Assembly: GCF_900289045.1 (NCBI RefSeq)
Contig: NZ_LT985188.1
Coordinates: 2,852,001-2,916,000 of the forward strand
Length of the DNA stretch: 64,000 nt
Direction of reading: 5' to 3'
DNA from: Micropruina glycogenica
GTDB lineage: Bacteria; Actinomycetota; Actinomycetes; Propionibacteriales; Propionibacteriaceae
The translations under genes and the position numbers were made by a program. The first letter of the stretch is position 1; each line of letters opens with the position of its first letter. Below, piece by piece: positions 7,440 to 16,369 of the stretch. The notes below the pieces were generated by a model. That model did no database searches. It was not told where the DNA came from and worked only from the letters and a program-made list of their open reading frames with translations.

Positions 7440-9737
7440 TCAGCCGGGGGTCGGACGCACCACGGGGGTCCGGGGCGACCACGGCACCGAGCCGAGGTCA
7501 CGCACGCCGTCGGGCAGGTCGGCCAGGGTCTGGCTGCTCACCCACAGGCAGGCGCCGTCGGAGTCGGTGAGCAGTTCGTCGAAGCCGGCGCCGCGGCCCA
7601 CCAGGTGCGCAATCGAGGCCACGTTCGGAGCCACCACGATGCGCCGCAGGGTGGGGTCGGAGCCGTCGCTGTGCTCGGCGAAGGCGTCCGGACGGCCGAC
7701 GATCAGAAAGCGCGTGATCGAACCCGACAGGTCGTCGATCTCGCGCTCGACCACGTGCACGAAGTCGTGGTCGGCCTCGGCTCCCGATGACGCGATCGCG
7801 ATGGCGGGGCCGTCCAGCTCGCGCAGCTTCAGCAGGGCGTCGGTGGTTGATGCGCAGGGCTGCGGATCAAGCCCCCAGCGGGTGACGAAGTTCGCGCACT
7901 GGGCGAGCGCCTGCGGGTGGCTGAACACCGGCGCGCCGCGCAGTTCGGCCAGCACAACGGGGGCCGCCGCGTAGGCGTCGAAGCGCACCGCGACGTCGAC
8001 CACGCCGCCGGCGACCAGGTCGGCGTCGGTGCCGAGCAGCGCCTGGGCCGCGCGACTGACCAGGCCCGAGGCCGAGCTGGTGATCGGCAGCACGCCCAGC
8101 CCGCCGCCGCGGGCGAACGCGAGCACCTCGTCGAACGACCCGATCGGCCCGATGTGCACGTCGGCCTCACCGGCCCCGGTCAGGCCCACCGCGAACTGCC
8201 GCGCGGCGCTCTCGGAGAAGCTGCCGGGCGGGCCGAGGTAGCGCAGGTCGGGCTGCGCCCCACGAGTCGGACGCGCCACCCCGTGCGGCCACGCGTAGGC
8301 CACCTCGACCGCCTTGCGCAGGGCCTCGATGGTGGCGTCCAGGTCGAGGTCGGCCCGAATACCGGTGCGAATCACCACCGCCCGCTGGCCGGTGCGCACC
8401 GCCTCTGAGACTAGGTCGGCGGCCCCGACGCCGCGCTGCTCGCGCACCACCGACGCCACGCCCTGGCCGGCCACCGACTCGGGCACCAGAAAACGGATGT
8501 CGCGCCGCACGTGGGCCAGCCAGGCGTCCAGGGCCACCTCGAGTTCGGCGTCCGACAGCACCTCGACGTGGCCGATGCCGAACCGGGTGCGCACCACCGT
8601 GCCGCGCCGGCCCAGCCGCTTGGCGTTGCGCACGCCTGGCCCGTGCAGCAGCGCCGCCTCACCCTTGGGGCCCACCAGCAACTCTTCGAGCACCAGATGC
8701 ACCGGGGTCAGCTCGACCAGCCGGCCCACGCGCAGCTTGTCGGGACGTCCGCTCGGGTGCAGACCCACCAGACCGCCCAGCCGGCGCACGCGGGCCAGGG
8801 TGGCGCGCTTCGACTGGCCGGCGCTGAGCGTGGCGGTGGCGGTGTTGCGCACGGTGTCGAACAATGCGCCGGTGAACCGGTCACGGGTGGCGGCCACCCG
8901 GGCCGGCAGCGACTCGGGTGTCGCCGCCGCGGCGCCGACGGCCTCGGCGGCTGCAGCCAACTCGGCCCGGGCGCGGTCGCCGTCGAGGGCGGCCTGCACG
9001 TGGGCCAGGGTGACCTCTTGGTTCTCTTCGAGCACGCTGACCGCCAGGCCCAGCAATGCCTCGAACAGTGGGGTGCGGGTGGCCCACAGTTCGGCGGTGA
9101 GGTCGAGCCCGCTGTCGGCCACGGCGGTCACGAAACCCAGCAGCGACTGATGCGCCAGCGCCAGCACGTAGGTCATGCTGCGGTCGTGCTGTTCGGGCGA
9201 CAGCACGGTGTAGATGCCGCCCCGTCCGGTGATCGCGCCGGCGAGCCAGCCTGTTGCCACGCCGCGCACTTCCGTGGCGCACACGGTCTGGCCGTCGAGC
9301 GAACGGGCGCTGGTGTCGAGCAGCGGGTGCAGTGCGACGGCCGTGCGGTCGGGCACGGCGGCGAGCACGTTCATGGCCCAGGCGAAACCGACGCTGACCA
9401 GCACGATCGGCGCATCACGTGGCACCAGGGCGTCCAGTTCGGCCAGTACGCCGGGAGCGGCCCCGTCGGGCACAGCGACGCAGATCACGAAGCCCTCGTC
9501 GGCCAGGTGGGCGGTCACGTCGGCCAGGGTGCCGGTGGCCACCGGGGTGCCCCGGTAGGCGGCAGCGGCGCCGGCGAGCAGGGCGGCAGATTGGGCGGTG
9601 TCGATGAGCACCACCTGCTGCCAAGGCAGGCCGGCGAACAGGTGGTCGGACAGCCACCGGCCCATGCCTGCGGCGGCGCCCACCACGACCAGCCGACGCG
9701 GCTCGGCGTCGGGCGGTGCGGTCGAAGTCACCGCCAC
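7440..9737 (-). CDS. Fusion of prephenate dehydrogenase-like and prephenate dehydratase-like domains
   Basis: The 765-residue protein has three parts. Residues ~14-260 resemble TyrA prephenate dehydrogenase: a Rossmann start VVVGAAAGMGRWLSDHLF, a conserved VALHPLLDTSARSLDGQTV and a helical dimerisation part. Residues ~270-490 have no clear assignment. Residues ~497-680 resemble prephenate dehydratase: YLGPPGSFSESAA at the start and SITRFLIVGRP at the end, with the catalytic Thr-Arg-Phe. A poorly conserved ~85-residue tail follows. The dinucleotide motif GAAAGMG and the altered HPL region leave doubt about dehydrogenase activity. No other aromatic amino acid genes are next to it. A role in Phe/Tyr synthesis is likely but unproven. 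Confidence 0.75.
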   Translation of the reverse strand: MAVTSTAPPDAEPRRLVVVGAAAGMGRWLSDHLFAGLPWQQVVLIDTAQSAALLAGAAAAYRGTPVATGTLADVTAHLADEGFVICVAVPDGAAPGVLAELDALVPRDAPIVLVSVGFAWAMNVLAAVPDRTAVALHPLLDTSARSLDGQTVCATEVRGVATGWLAGAITGRGGIYTVLSPEQHDRSMTYVLALAHQSLLGFVTAVADSGLDLTAELWATRTPLFEALLGLAVSVLEENQEVTLAHVQAALDGDRARAELAAAAEAVGAAAATPESLPARVAATRDRFTGALFDTVRNTATATLSAGQSKRATLARVRRLGGLVGLHPSGRPDKLRVGRLVELTPVHLVLEELLVGPKGEAALLHGPGVRNAKRLGRRGTVVRTRFGIGHVEVLSDAELEVALDAWLAHVRRDIRFLVPESVAGQGVASVVREQRGVGAADLVSEAVRTGQRAVVIRTGIRADLDLDATIEALRKAVEVAYAWPHGVARPTRGAQPDLRYLGPPGSFSESAARQFAVGLTGAGEADVHIGPIGSFDEVLAFARGGGLGVLPITSSASGLVSRAAQALLGTDADLVAGGVVDVAVRFDAYAAAPVVLAELRGAPVFSHPQALAQCANFVTRWGLDPQPCASTTDALLKLRELDGPAIAIASSGAEADHDFVHVVEREIDDLSGSITRFLIVGRPDAFAEHSDGSDPTLRRIVVAPNVASIAHLVGRGAGFDELLTDSDGACLWVSSQTLADLPDGVRDLGSVPWSPRTPVVRPTPG

Positions 9738-10026
9738 AGTCTAGGGATTCGACGCTGGTCGAGCCCGGATGAACGCCTGGGTCACAGACGGGCCCATGAC
9801 CGCCCCTTCCGGGCAGTTCGGCGCGGCGCGAGATCCCGCGTCAAGCCCCCGGACGACGCGGGGGTGGTGAACGGTAATCGGAACCCGTCCCGGTTCCCGT
9901 TCAGCCCCCACGTCCCAGCACGCTCGACCTACACCGTCATCCCGGCGAGAGCCGGGATCTCTGGCTCGACACCTCCACGACCGTGGGTTTCGACGCACTC
10001 ACCCGACGGCATTGGTCAAAGCCTCC
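9738..10026. repeat. Intergenic region with a family B repeat unit
   Basis: The 289-bp gap between the fusion gene and the anchored secreted protein holds no supported gene. At about 9937-9964 it contains CGTCATCCCGGCGAGAGCCG followed by GGATCTC, one family B hairpin unit. A looser copy lies at about 9828-9870, where CGAGATCCCGCG and CGACGCGGGG appear. Confidence 0.55.
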
Positions 10027-10758
10027 TCAGGCGGCACGCAGGGACGCCGCCGCTTCGTCGATCGCCGCGAAGTACGGGGTGGCGTTGGGCCGGTCGGGCT
10101 TCACCTCGATGAAGGCGAAGTGGCGTCCGTTGGGCAGCGTGACGAGCAACACCGAAAGACCGATCCGCTCCTGCACTCCCCCGGTCAGGGTGCCACCGAG
10201 GTTCGCGTGCGCCCACTGCGCCGGGTAATCGCCGATCGTGGTGGGGTCGTCGGAGCGAATGTCGCTGACCGCCAGGTCGCCGAGGGTACGAAAGATGCGC
10301 TGCGCGAACTCGGCCGCCACGCCGCGGGCGGTGCCGGCAAGGTCGCCGTCGATGACGGCGGCGGGCTCCATGTCGGCCACCACGATCGAGGGCGGCAGGT
10401 TCTCGCCGGCCCGGTAGCCCGGGTCGCTCTCGACCCCGCCGATCACTGCCTCGGTGAACATGCCCTTGGTCGAGGTCGGGTCAGACCATGAGAACGGCTT
10501 TCCCGGCAGTTCGCCCACCAGGTACTGCTCGACCTGCAAACGGTGGGTCAGCGGATTGACGATCACCCGGCGCAGCGGTGGCGAGGGCACTGTGGACGCC
10601 GGGCCCACGCTCGGCGCGGCAACCGTCGGTGCGGGCAGCGGCGGCCCGAGCCGCGCGCCGACCACACCCAACCCGATCGCGATCACGACGACGACTGCGG
10701 CGGCGAGCGCGGCCCACCGTCCGGCCCGTGCCGCAAGAGTCGCGCGCGCCCCGTCCAC
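10027..10758 (-). CDS. Membrane-anchored secreted protein of unknown function
   Basis: I place the start at GTG 10758, giving 243 residues, because the upstream part of the open frame only shadows the mannosyltransferase gene. Residues ~14-35 form one hydrophobic helix, followed by a Pro/Ala-rich linker, so the protein should be anchored with its C-terminal part outside. The mature domain ends in a strand-strand-helix pattern (VLLVTLPNGRHFAFIEV, then an Ala-rich helix) that loosely recalls LpqN/DcrB-like secreted domains. That resemblance is a weak inference. It follows the mannosyltransferase gene by 38 bases and may be cotranscribed with it. Confidence 0.7.
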   Translation of the reverse strand: MDGARATLAARAGRWAALAAAVVVVIAIGLGVVGARLGPPLPAPTVAAPSVGPASTVPSPPLRRVIVNPLTHRLQVEQYLVGELPGKPFSWSDPTSTKGMFTEAVIGGVESDPGYRAGENLPPSIVVADMEPAAVIDGDLAGTARGVAAEFAQRIFRTLGDLAVSDIRSDDPTTIGDYPAQWAHANLGGTLTGGVQERIGLSVLLVTLPNGRHFAFIEVKPDRPNATPYFAAIDEAAASLRAA

Positions 10759-10796
10759 GCCCCGGAGCTTACCGAGACCGGGTCCAGCGGCTCGGG

Positions 10797-12374
10797 TTAT
10801 GGGGCCAATGCCGGACGACCCCGGAACCGGCGCCACCCGTCGCGCAGCAACCGAATGCTGGGCAGTTCGCCGCCCTCGTTGCGCCACCACCACACCACCC
10901 AGACGATGGCGCCGATCTGCGCCGCGGTGCACAGAATGTCGCGCATGATGAAGCCCGCCACCACCACGCCGGGGCCGAACTCGATCACCCGTCCGGTGAC
11001 GTAGGCGAGCGAGAGCCACGTGCCTCGCCACATGGTGATCACGTCGAGCCGGTTGGCCGCCATCAGCGACAGCGGCACCCAGGTGATCAGGTCGTACCAG
11101 CTCAGCGTGTAGGGCGAGGTGATCAGCCAGGCCGCCGTCAACAGCGCAGCGGTGCGAACGGTGATGGTGAGCGGGTCGCGGCGCGGGTCGGTGCCGAGCG
11201 GGGCCCCGGGAGCGGTCACCCAGGGCAGCAGCCGCGACAGCATCCAGCCGATCACGAACAGGCCCGTCAGGCCGAGTAGGCCCATCACTTGGCGCGCGGG
11301 CCCGTCGCCGATGGTCACTCGGCCGAGTGCGTAGAGCCATTCGGTCCAGGAACCGGCAGACACGTAGCTGGTGTTACGGGCGGCGGCGAACAACGCCTGC
11401 GGCGCGAACAGCCCGTAGCCGAGGCCGATGGTGCCGGCGGCGGCCAGGCACAGCGCCACGAGTTTGCGCGGCTGGTGACGGTAACCCCACACCATCGCGA
11501 TGCCGTAGTAGACCAGCGACACCTTGACGCAGCCGGCCAGGCCGATGCCCACCCCGGCCAGCCACGCGTTGCGCCTGATGAACCAGAAGCCGGCCACGGC
11601 GAACACCAGGGTGAGCGGTTCGTTGTGGGCCTGCGCGCAGATCGACCAAATCATGATGGGGTTCAGCACGGTGAACAGCACCGCCCGGGTCTGAAAAGCG
11701 GGGTCGCCGTGGGCCATCTTCACCACGATCAGCCCGACGATCAGAAACGGGATCAGCGCGAACATCTGCAGCCAGAAGACCACCTGATGCATGTTGTCGC
11801 CGCCCAGCGTCGCGGCCAGCCACTGGCTGAACGACGCGATCGGCCCGTACACCGACGGGGTGTCCTGCCAGGGCGCCTCGACCCAGCGCATCACCGGGTC
11901 GTACTCCTGCCTGATGATGTTGGCCGGGGTGATGTCGTAGGGGTTCCAGCCCAGCACCATCAGCCGTCCGTAGGCGGCGTACATCAGCACGTCGGCCGAG
12001 GTCAGCGGCGGCACCAGCGAGGTGGCCAGGCTGAGCAGGGCGCCCAGCACGAACAACCGGCGGACGTTCGGGCGCCACCCCAGCTCGACCGCCCGGTAGC
12101 AGATCCACAAGCCGACGGAGCCGGCGGCGAGGCCGACCCACAGCGAGATGACGGCCACCCATTCGTTGACGTGCACCCAGCCGGTGGGCAGGTACCAGGG
12201 CGGCAGCAGACTGTTGCGCGGCCCGAGCCGCAAGGCCACCGCGGACGGCCCCATGAAGCCGATCAGCACCGTCACGGCGGTCGCGGCGATGACCAGCGGC
12301 AGGCCGAGCCGGTGGCTGGTCGTCCAGGGCGAGGCCAGCACGGCGCGCGCTCGGGCGGCCAGCGCGTTCGCCAT
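10797..12374 (-). CDS. Polyprenol-phosphate-mannose-dependent alpha-1,6-mannosyltransferase-like (MptA/MptB-type GT-C)
   Basis: The 525-residue integral membrane protein has about 12-13 predicted helices. The diagnostic extracellular loop contains TSADVLMYAAYGRLMVLGWNPYD and later YGPIASFSQWLA, the pattern of MptA/MptB-like GT-C glycosyltransferases. These extend mannan cores of lipoglycans from polyprenyl-phosphate mannose. KVSLVYYG and LITSPYTLSWYD are further family-like segments. ATG 12374 is preceded by GAGGAGC, so I reject the longer upstream reading. Lipomannan or another cell-envelope mannoconjugate is the expected product. The acceptor cannot be deduced. Confidence 0.85.
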   Translation of the reverse strand: MANALAARARAVLASPWTTSHRLGLPLVIAATAVTVLIGFMGPSAVALRLGPRNSLLPPWYLPTGWVHVNEWVAVISLWVGLAAGSVGLWICYRAVELGWRPNVRRLFVLGALLSLATSLVPPLTSADVLMYAAYGRLMVLGWNPYDITPANIIRQEYDPVMRWVEAPWQDTPSVYGPIASFSQWLAATLGGDNMHQVVFWLQMFALIPFLIVGLIVVKMAHGDPAFQTRAVLFTVLNPIMIWSICAQAHNEPLTLVFAVAGFWFIRRNAWLAGVGIGLAGCVKVSLVYYGIAMVWGYRHQPRKLVALCLAAAGTIGLGYGLFAPQALFAAARNTSYVSAGSWTEWLYALGRVTIGDGPARQVMGLLGLTGLFVIGWMLSRLLPWVTAPGAPLGTDPRRDPLTITVRTAALLTAAWLITSPYTLSWYDLITWVPLSLMAANRLDVITMWRGTWLSLAYVTGRVIEFGPGVVVAGFIMRDILCTAAQIGAIVWVVWWWRNEGGELPSIRLLRDGWRRFRGRPALAP

Positions 12375-12704
12375 GGTGCTCCTCGGGGTTTGGGACAGCA
12401 AGCCCGAGACTATCGGCGCAGTCGGCCACACCCCCACGCAGGGAGCTCGGTCGAGACCAGCTTGTTATCAGCCGCCGCACTTCTCGACATCGGGGCGAAC
12501 ACCCAACCACACCGTCATCCCGGGCTTGCCCTGGGGATCTGCCGTCCGCACGTGGAGAGTTGTGAGATCCCGGCGTCCGCGGGATGACGAGAGACGCCGG
12601 GATGACCAGAGCCCAACCACACCGTCATCCCGGGCTTGCCCCGGGGATCTCCAATCCGCACGTGGTGAGTCGGAGATCCCGGCGTCCTGGGGGACGACGA
12701 GCCG
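12375..12704. repeat. 330-bp gap with two tandem family B (BIME-like) elements
   Basis: No gene is supported here. Two similar composite elements lie at about 12511-12594 and 12625-12702. Each begins CGTCATCCCGGGCTTGCCC, passes through TCCGCACGTGG, and ends with GAGATCCCGGCGTC and a GGGATGACGA-like tail, so each holds two inverted hairpin units. The second element's tail carries base changes that weaken its hairpin. The mannosyltransferase start lies at the other end, so the elements occupy its upstream region beyond the core promoter. Confidence 0.8.
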
Positions 12705-13568
12705 CTACTTGAGCAGCTTCGACATGCGCCGGTCGGCCAAGGGCTTTCCGCCGGTCTGACAGCCGGGGCAGTACTGCAGCGAGCTGTCGGCGAAACTGAC
12801 CTCGGCGATCGTGGTGCCGCACACGTCGCAGGGTTCACCGGTGCGGCCGTGCACCCGCAGGCCGATCTTCTTCTCGCCCTTGAGTTCCTTGGCCGCGCGG
12901 CCGACCGAGCGCTCGATGGCGTCGCCCAACTCATCTTTGATGGCCCGGAACAGGCGCTCCTGCTCGTCGGGCGTCAACGCGTTGGACGGCTTGAACGGGC
13001 TCAGCTTCGCGGCGTGCAGAATCTCGTCGCTGTAGGCGTTGCCGATGCCGGCGATCACCCGCTGGTCGCGCAGCACACCCTTGAGTTGGGCCCGTCCGGC
13101 CTTGGCCAGAATCGCGGCCAGCGCGTCAGAGTCGAACGAGTCGGCCAGAGGATCGGGGCCCAGCGTGCTCACCATGGCGATCTCGGACGGCTCGTTCACC
13201 ACGTACACGGCCAGCTTGCGCTGGGTGCCCATCTCGGTGAGGTCGAAACCCGAGTCGTCGTCGAGCACCACCCGCAGAGACAACGGCCCACGTCCGGGCC
13301 GGGCGGGCTTGGCCGGCATGGCGTCCATCCAGGTCAACCAACCGGCCCTGGCCAGGTGAAACACCAGCCAACTGCCGCCGGCGTCGATGGCGATGAACTT
13401 GCCGTACCGGCGCACTTCGGTGACCTCGGCACCCTGCAGGGCCGCCAAAGGCAACTGAAAGGTCTTCAGCGCGCTGAACGCCAGCAGCTCGACGCGGGCG
13501 ATGGTGGCGCCGATCAGATGCTGCTGCAGAAACGCGCGCAGCGCCTCGACCTCGGGCAGTTCAGGCAA
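12705..13568 (-). CDS. Fpg/Nei-family DNA glycosylase
   Basis: This 287-residue base-excision repair enzyme begins MPELPEVEALR, so Pro2 and Glu3 form the catalytic pair. RRYGKF supplies the conserved lysine. The helix-two-turn-helix is in DQRVIAGIGNAYSDEI. The C-terminal zinc finger has CDVCG and CPGCQ. In canonical Fpg an arginine five residues before the third cysteine inserts into DNA; here the equivalent position is serine (ADSSLQYCPGC), so substrate range may differ from classical 8-oxoguanine removal. The start overlaps the aat stop by eight bases, indicating translational coupling. Confidence 0.93.
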   Translation of the reverse strand: MPELPEVEALRAFLQQHLIGATIARVELLAFSALKTFQLPLAALQGAEVTEVRRYGKFIAIDAGGSWLVFHLARAGWLTWMDAMPAKPARPGRGPLSLRVVLDDDSGFDLTEMGTQRKLAVYVVNEPSEIAMVSTLGPDPLADSFDSDALAAILAKAGRAQLKGVLRDQRVIAGIGNAYSDEILHAAKLSPFKPSNALTPDEQERLFRAIKDELGDAIERSVGRAAKELKGEKKIGLRVHGRTGEPCDVCGTTIAEVSFADSSLQYCPGCQTGGKPLADRRMSKLLK

Positions 13569-14262
13569 CCTCGGGCTCCAATCGTCGCTCGGCGGTCCAG
13601 TCGGGCGCGGGCAGCACCAGGGTCTCGTCGAGCACCGCCAGGTACTCGTCGCGGTCGATCTCGATGACGCCGAGGGAACCCAGGTGGTCGGTGCGCCACT
13701 GCACGTCGACCATGCGGTCGGTGACCCCGTCGCGGGTCAGTGCCGTGACCAGCCGCAGCAGGGCGACCTTGCTGGCATCGCGGCCGATCACCCGGTCGTG
13801 AAACATCGACTCGCCGGCGAACAGGCCGCCGATCGACACGCCGTAGAGGCCGCCGGCCAGGCGTCCGTCGGGCGTCCAGGTCTCAACGGAGTGCACGACG
13901 CCGCGCTCGTGCAACTCGGTGAACACCGCCACGATGTCGTCGTCGATCCAGCCGTGCGGACGCGACGGGTCGGCGCAGCCGGCCAGCACCCGGTCGAAGG
14001 CGGCGTCGACGGTGGTGGTGTAGTGGTGGGCCGCTTTGCGCAGCGATCGGGTGACCCGCAGGCCGTCGGGCAGCAGCACGCCGCGACGCATCGGCGACCA
14101 CCAGCCCATGCGGGCCGGAAACCACGAGTTGTGCAGTGGCATAGGGAACACGCCGCACCGATAGGCCAGCACCACCAGGTCGGGGTCGACGTCGTCCGAC
14201 AGCCCGATCAGGTCTTGCGCGGGCCAGTCCCGCGCAGGGCCGAAGATGCCGGGTCGACTCAT
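13561..14262 (-). CDS. aat: Leucyl/phenylalanyl-tRNA--protein transferase
   Basis: The 233-residue protein transfers Leu or Phe from tRNA to N-terminal Arg or Lys of proteins, marking them for ClpAP/ClpS degradation (N-end rule). Family motifs are GVFPMP, the WWSPMRRGVL block, the HGWID segment, GGLYGVSIGGLFAGESMF and a final DVQWRTDHLGSLG. The length is normal. The downstream glycosylase gene overlaps its 3' end by eight bases. The upstream divergent gap carries a large palindrome. Confidence 0.96.
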   Translation of the reverse strand: MSRPGIFGPARDWPAQDLIGLSDDVDPDLVVLAYRCGVFPMPLHNSWFPARMGWWSPMRRGVLLPDGLRVTRSLRKAAHHYTTTVDAAFDRVLAGCADPSRPHGWIDDDIVAVFTELHERGVVHSVETWTPDGRLAGGLYGVSIGGLFAGESMFHDRVIGRDASKVALLRLVTALTRDGVTDRMVDVQWRTDHLGSLGVIEIDRDEYLAVLDETLVLPAPDWTAERRLEPEVA

Positions 14263-14299
14263 GGCCCGATTGTGCCACCACGGCTTGCGTAAAGGGTTT

Positions 14300-14462
14300 C
14301 GCCACTTTCTGGTGGTTATGGCGGGTGCAAGAAGGAGCTCCGCTGCGCCGCGCCACTTTGTGGTTGAAATAGATACCCCCTATGGGTATTTATTTCAACC
14401 AGAAAGTGGCGCTGGGTTCGATCACGCGGACGACCCGCGATCATTTCAACCACAAAGTGGCG
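14300..14462. repeat. 61-bp near-perfect palindrome with flanking half-copies
   Basis: The core at 14351-14411 has 28-base arms around the loop CCTAT, with only two mismatches. Each arm runs outward-in as CGCCACTTTSTGGTTGAAAT then ARATACCC. Further arm copies lie outside: a forward partial copy at 14300-14315 and an inverted 20-base copy at 14443-14462. All lie in the divergent space between aat and the EcsC gene. The centre ATACCCCCTATGGGTAT also resembles CsoR-type copper operators. Either a mobile palindrome or a regulatory site is possible. Confidence 0.85.
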
Positions 14463-14568
14463 ATTCACACCCAAGGCGGCCCGGGGCGCCCGGGGGTGGT
14501 CCCCGATGGTGAGCCCCGGTGCGCTGAGTAGATTGGAGCGGACGCAGCCAGCCAGGAGGGCCCCGCAC

Positions 14569-15231
14569 ATGACTACCACCCCCGAGCCGAGCAAGACGCT
14601 CGTGCAGCGCGCCCCCGAGGTCGCCGGCAACGTGCTGCGCACCATTCTCGAGTTCGCGATCGAGGGTCGGGGCAGCATTCCCGGGGCCAGGGCCGCCGCC
14701 GCCCGCACCCTGCAGTCGCGGGGTGAGCACGAGGCCGCCGTCGACTCGCTGGTGATGCAGCACGTCGGGCTGGCCGGCGCGCAGGGCTTTCTGACCAATC
14801 TGGGCGGCCTGCTGACCCTGCCCGTGGCGCTGCCCGCCAACCTGGCCGGCCTCGCGGTGGTGCAGATGCGCATGATCGCCGCCATCGTGCATCTGCGCGG
14901 CTACGACGTCGACGACCGTCGCGTACGGGTGGCGCTCACCATGGCGATGCTCGGCGAAGACGACGTGCGCAAGCAGGTGGCCGCCGGCAGGCTGCCCGGC
15001 CCGCCGTTCCTGGTGGCCACCGCCCCGGTGTTCGACCCGGTGCTCGACCACCACGTCAGCGAGCGTGTGTTCGGCGACCTCGGCACCAAGATGGCCGGCA
15101 AGCACGCGATCGTGCAGGTGGCCAAGCGCATACCGTTCGTCGGCGGCCCGGTCGGCGCCGCGACCGACGGCTACTTCACCTACGCGCTGGGGCAGTACGC
15201 GCGACGCGAGTTCGTCCGTCGGCGCCGCTGA
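14569..15231 (+). CDS. EcsC-family protein
   Basis: The 220-residue protein matches the EcsC-like pattern: a hydrophobic GFLTNLGGLLTLPVALPANLAG segment near residues 80-105, QMRMIAAIVHLRGYD, and a C-terminal IPFVGGPVGAATDGYFTYALG with a last YARREF helix. EcsC proteins are membrane-associated and of unclear biochemical role; in Bacillus the ecs locus affects secretion and proteolysis. ATG 14569 has an AGGAGG site seven bases upstream. No partner transporter genes are adjacent. Confidence 0.85.
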   Translation: MTTTPEPSKTLVQRAPEVAGNVLRTILEFAIEGRGSIPGARAAAARTLQSRGEHEAAVDSLVMQHVGLAGAQGFLTNLGGLLTLPVALPANLAGLAVVQMRMIAAIVHLRGYDVDDRRVRVALTMAMLGEDDVRKQVAAGRLPGPPFLVATAPVFDPVLDHHVSERVFGDLGTKMAGKHAIVQVAKRIPFVGGPVGAATDGYFTYALGQYARREFVRRRR

Positions 15232-15262
15232 GCGTCTCTTACGCGCAGTTCGACCCGACGAG

Positions 15263-16207
15263 TCAGGAGGGCAGCGAACCGCTCAGCTTGTCGGTCAACC
15301 GCCGCATGGCGTCGATGAGCTCGTCGCCACCCTCGATCACGAAAGGCAATTGCACCTGCGCCAGCCACTCCCCCGCGTACATGTCGGGGTTGCTGGTGGT
15401 GCCGATCAGCAGGCAGTCGTCACCATCGGCTACCAGCTCGCCCATCGTGCCGGGCAGCCACGGACGCACCCGCTCGGGCGTCGTGCGCGGAAAGCGCACC
15501 CGGGTCGGGTAGTCCCAGCTCTGGCTGAGGCTGTGTTCCAGCTGCGCGACGGCGTCCAAGTCGGCGGGCACGTCGGCCCTGGTGGGCAGCAGGTCGAGGG
15601 TGGTGATGCGGTCGAGCCGGTAGGTGCGCACCTGGCCCTCGCGGATCGCGCAGAGCAGGTACCACAGCCCCCGCCGCACGACCACGGCCCACGGGTTCAC
15701 CTCGGCCGTCCACTCGTGGCCCGCCGCACTGCGATAGCCCAGCCGCACCCGCCGGCACGCCGCCACGGCCTCGATCAGTCCGCTGGTCACCGCCGGGTCG
15801 GGGCGCGGAAAGTCCGACGGTGCGGCCGCGATGTGCTGCCACAGTTGCCGGGCAGGCCGGGCCACCGAGTCGGGCAGCGCGCGCAGCAGCTTGCCCACGC
15901 CCTCACCCACCGGCGAATCGAAGGGTGCCCCCGCGCGCGAGTCGACCACCGCCATCACCAGCGCCAATGCCTCGGCACCGCTGAACGCCACCGGTGGTAG
16001 CCGGACGCCCTTGCCGACCTGATAACCGCCGTAACGGCCGGGTGTGCCGAGCACCGGCACCCCCGCGTCGCGCAGCGTGAGCACGTAGCGCCGCACGGCG
16101 CGCTCGGTGACGCCCAGCCGGTCGGCCACTTCGGCGGCGGTGATACCGGGACGGTTGTGAATCAGGTCGAGCGTGCGCAGCGCGCGGGCGGTGGGACTGT
16201 CGTCCAT
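15263..16207 (-). CDS. WYL-domain transcriptional regulator
   Basis: The protein has 314 residues. Residues ~1-60 are a winged helix of the DeoR/HTH_11 type (ITAAEVADRLGVTERAVRRYV). Residues ~140-220 hold the WYL domain, with GLWYLLCAI and RTYRLDRI, and a C-terminal extension follows as in YafY/PafBC-like regulators. Such proteins sense ligands, sometimes single-stranded DNA, and control stress or accessory genes. It faces the EcsC gene tail to tail, so the two share a short terminator gap rather than a promoter. Its targets are unknown. Confidence 0.92.
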   Translation of the reverse strand: MDDSPTARALRTLDLIHNRPGITAAEVADRLGVTERAVRRYVLTLRDAGVPVLGTPGRYGGYQVGKGVRLPPVAFSGAEALALVMAVVDSRAGAPFDSPVGEGVGKLLRALPDSVARPARQLWQHIAAAPSDFPRPDPAVTSGLIEAVAACRRVRLGYRSAAGHEWTAEVNPWAVVVRRGLWYLLCAIREGQVRTYRLDRITTLDLLPTRADVPADLDAVAQLEHSLSQSWDYPTRVRFPRTTPERVRPWLPGTMGELVADGDDCLLIGTTSNPDMYAGEWLAQVQLPFVIEGGDELIDAMRRLTDKLSGSLPS

Positions 16208-16369
16208 GGCCTCAGCGTAGGCGGATCACGGACGGCGCACGTCCGGGTTCTGTCGTGGTCGGCTACCCCTGCACCACCCGCATCGACGCCGCCCGGTCGC
16301 TCCAGGCACCCAGATCCATCGTGTCTTGAAAGACGTCGAGGCTGGCCCCCTGGAAGCCGGCGTCGTCAC

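Noticed and set aside
5805-7790. A 661-codon plus-strand open frame
   Set aside because: It runs in another frame over the PAP2/kinase fusion and into the next convergent gene. Its composition (Arg, Pro, Gly, His-rich) is typical of GC-rich shadow frames.
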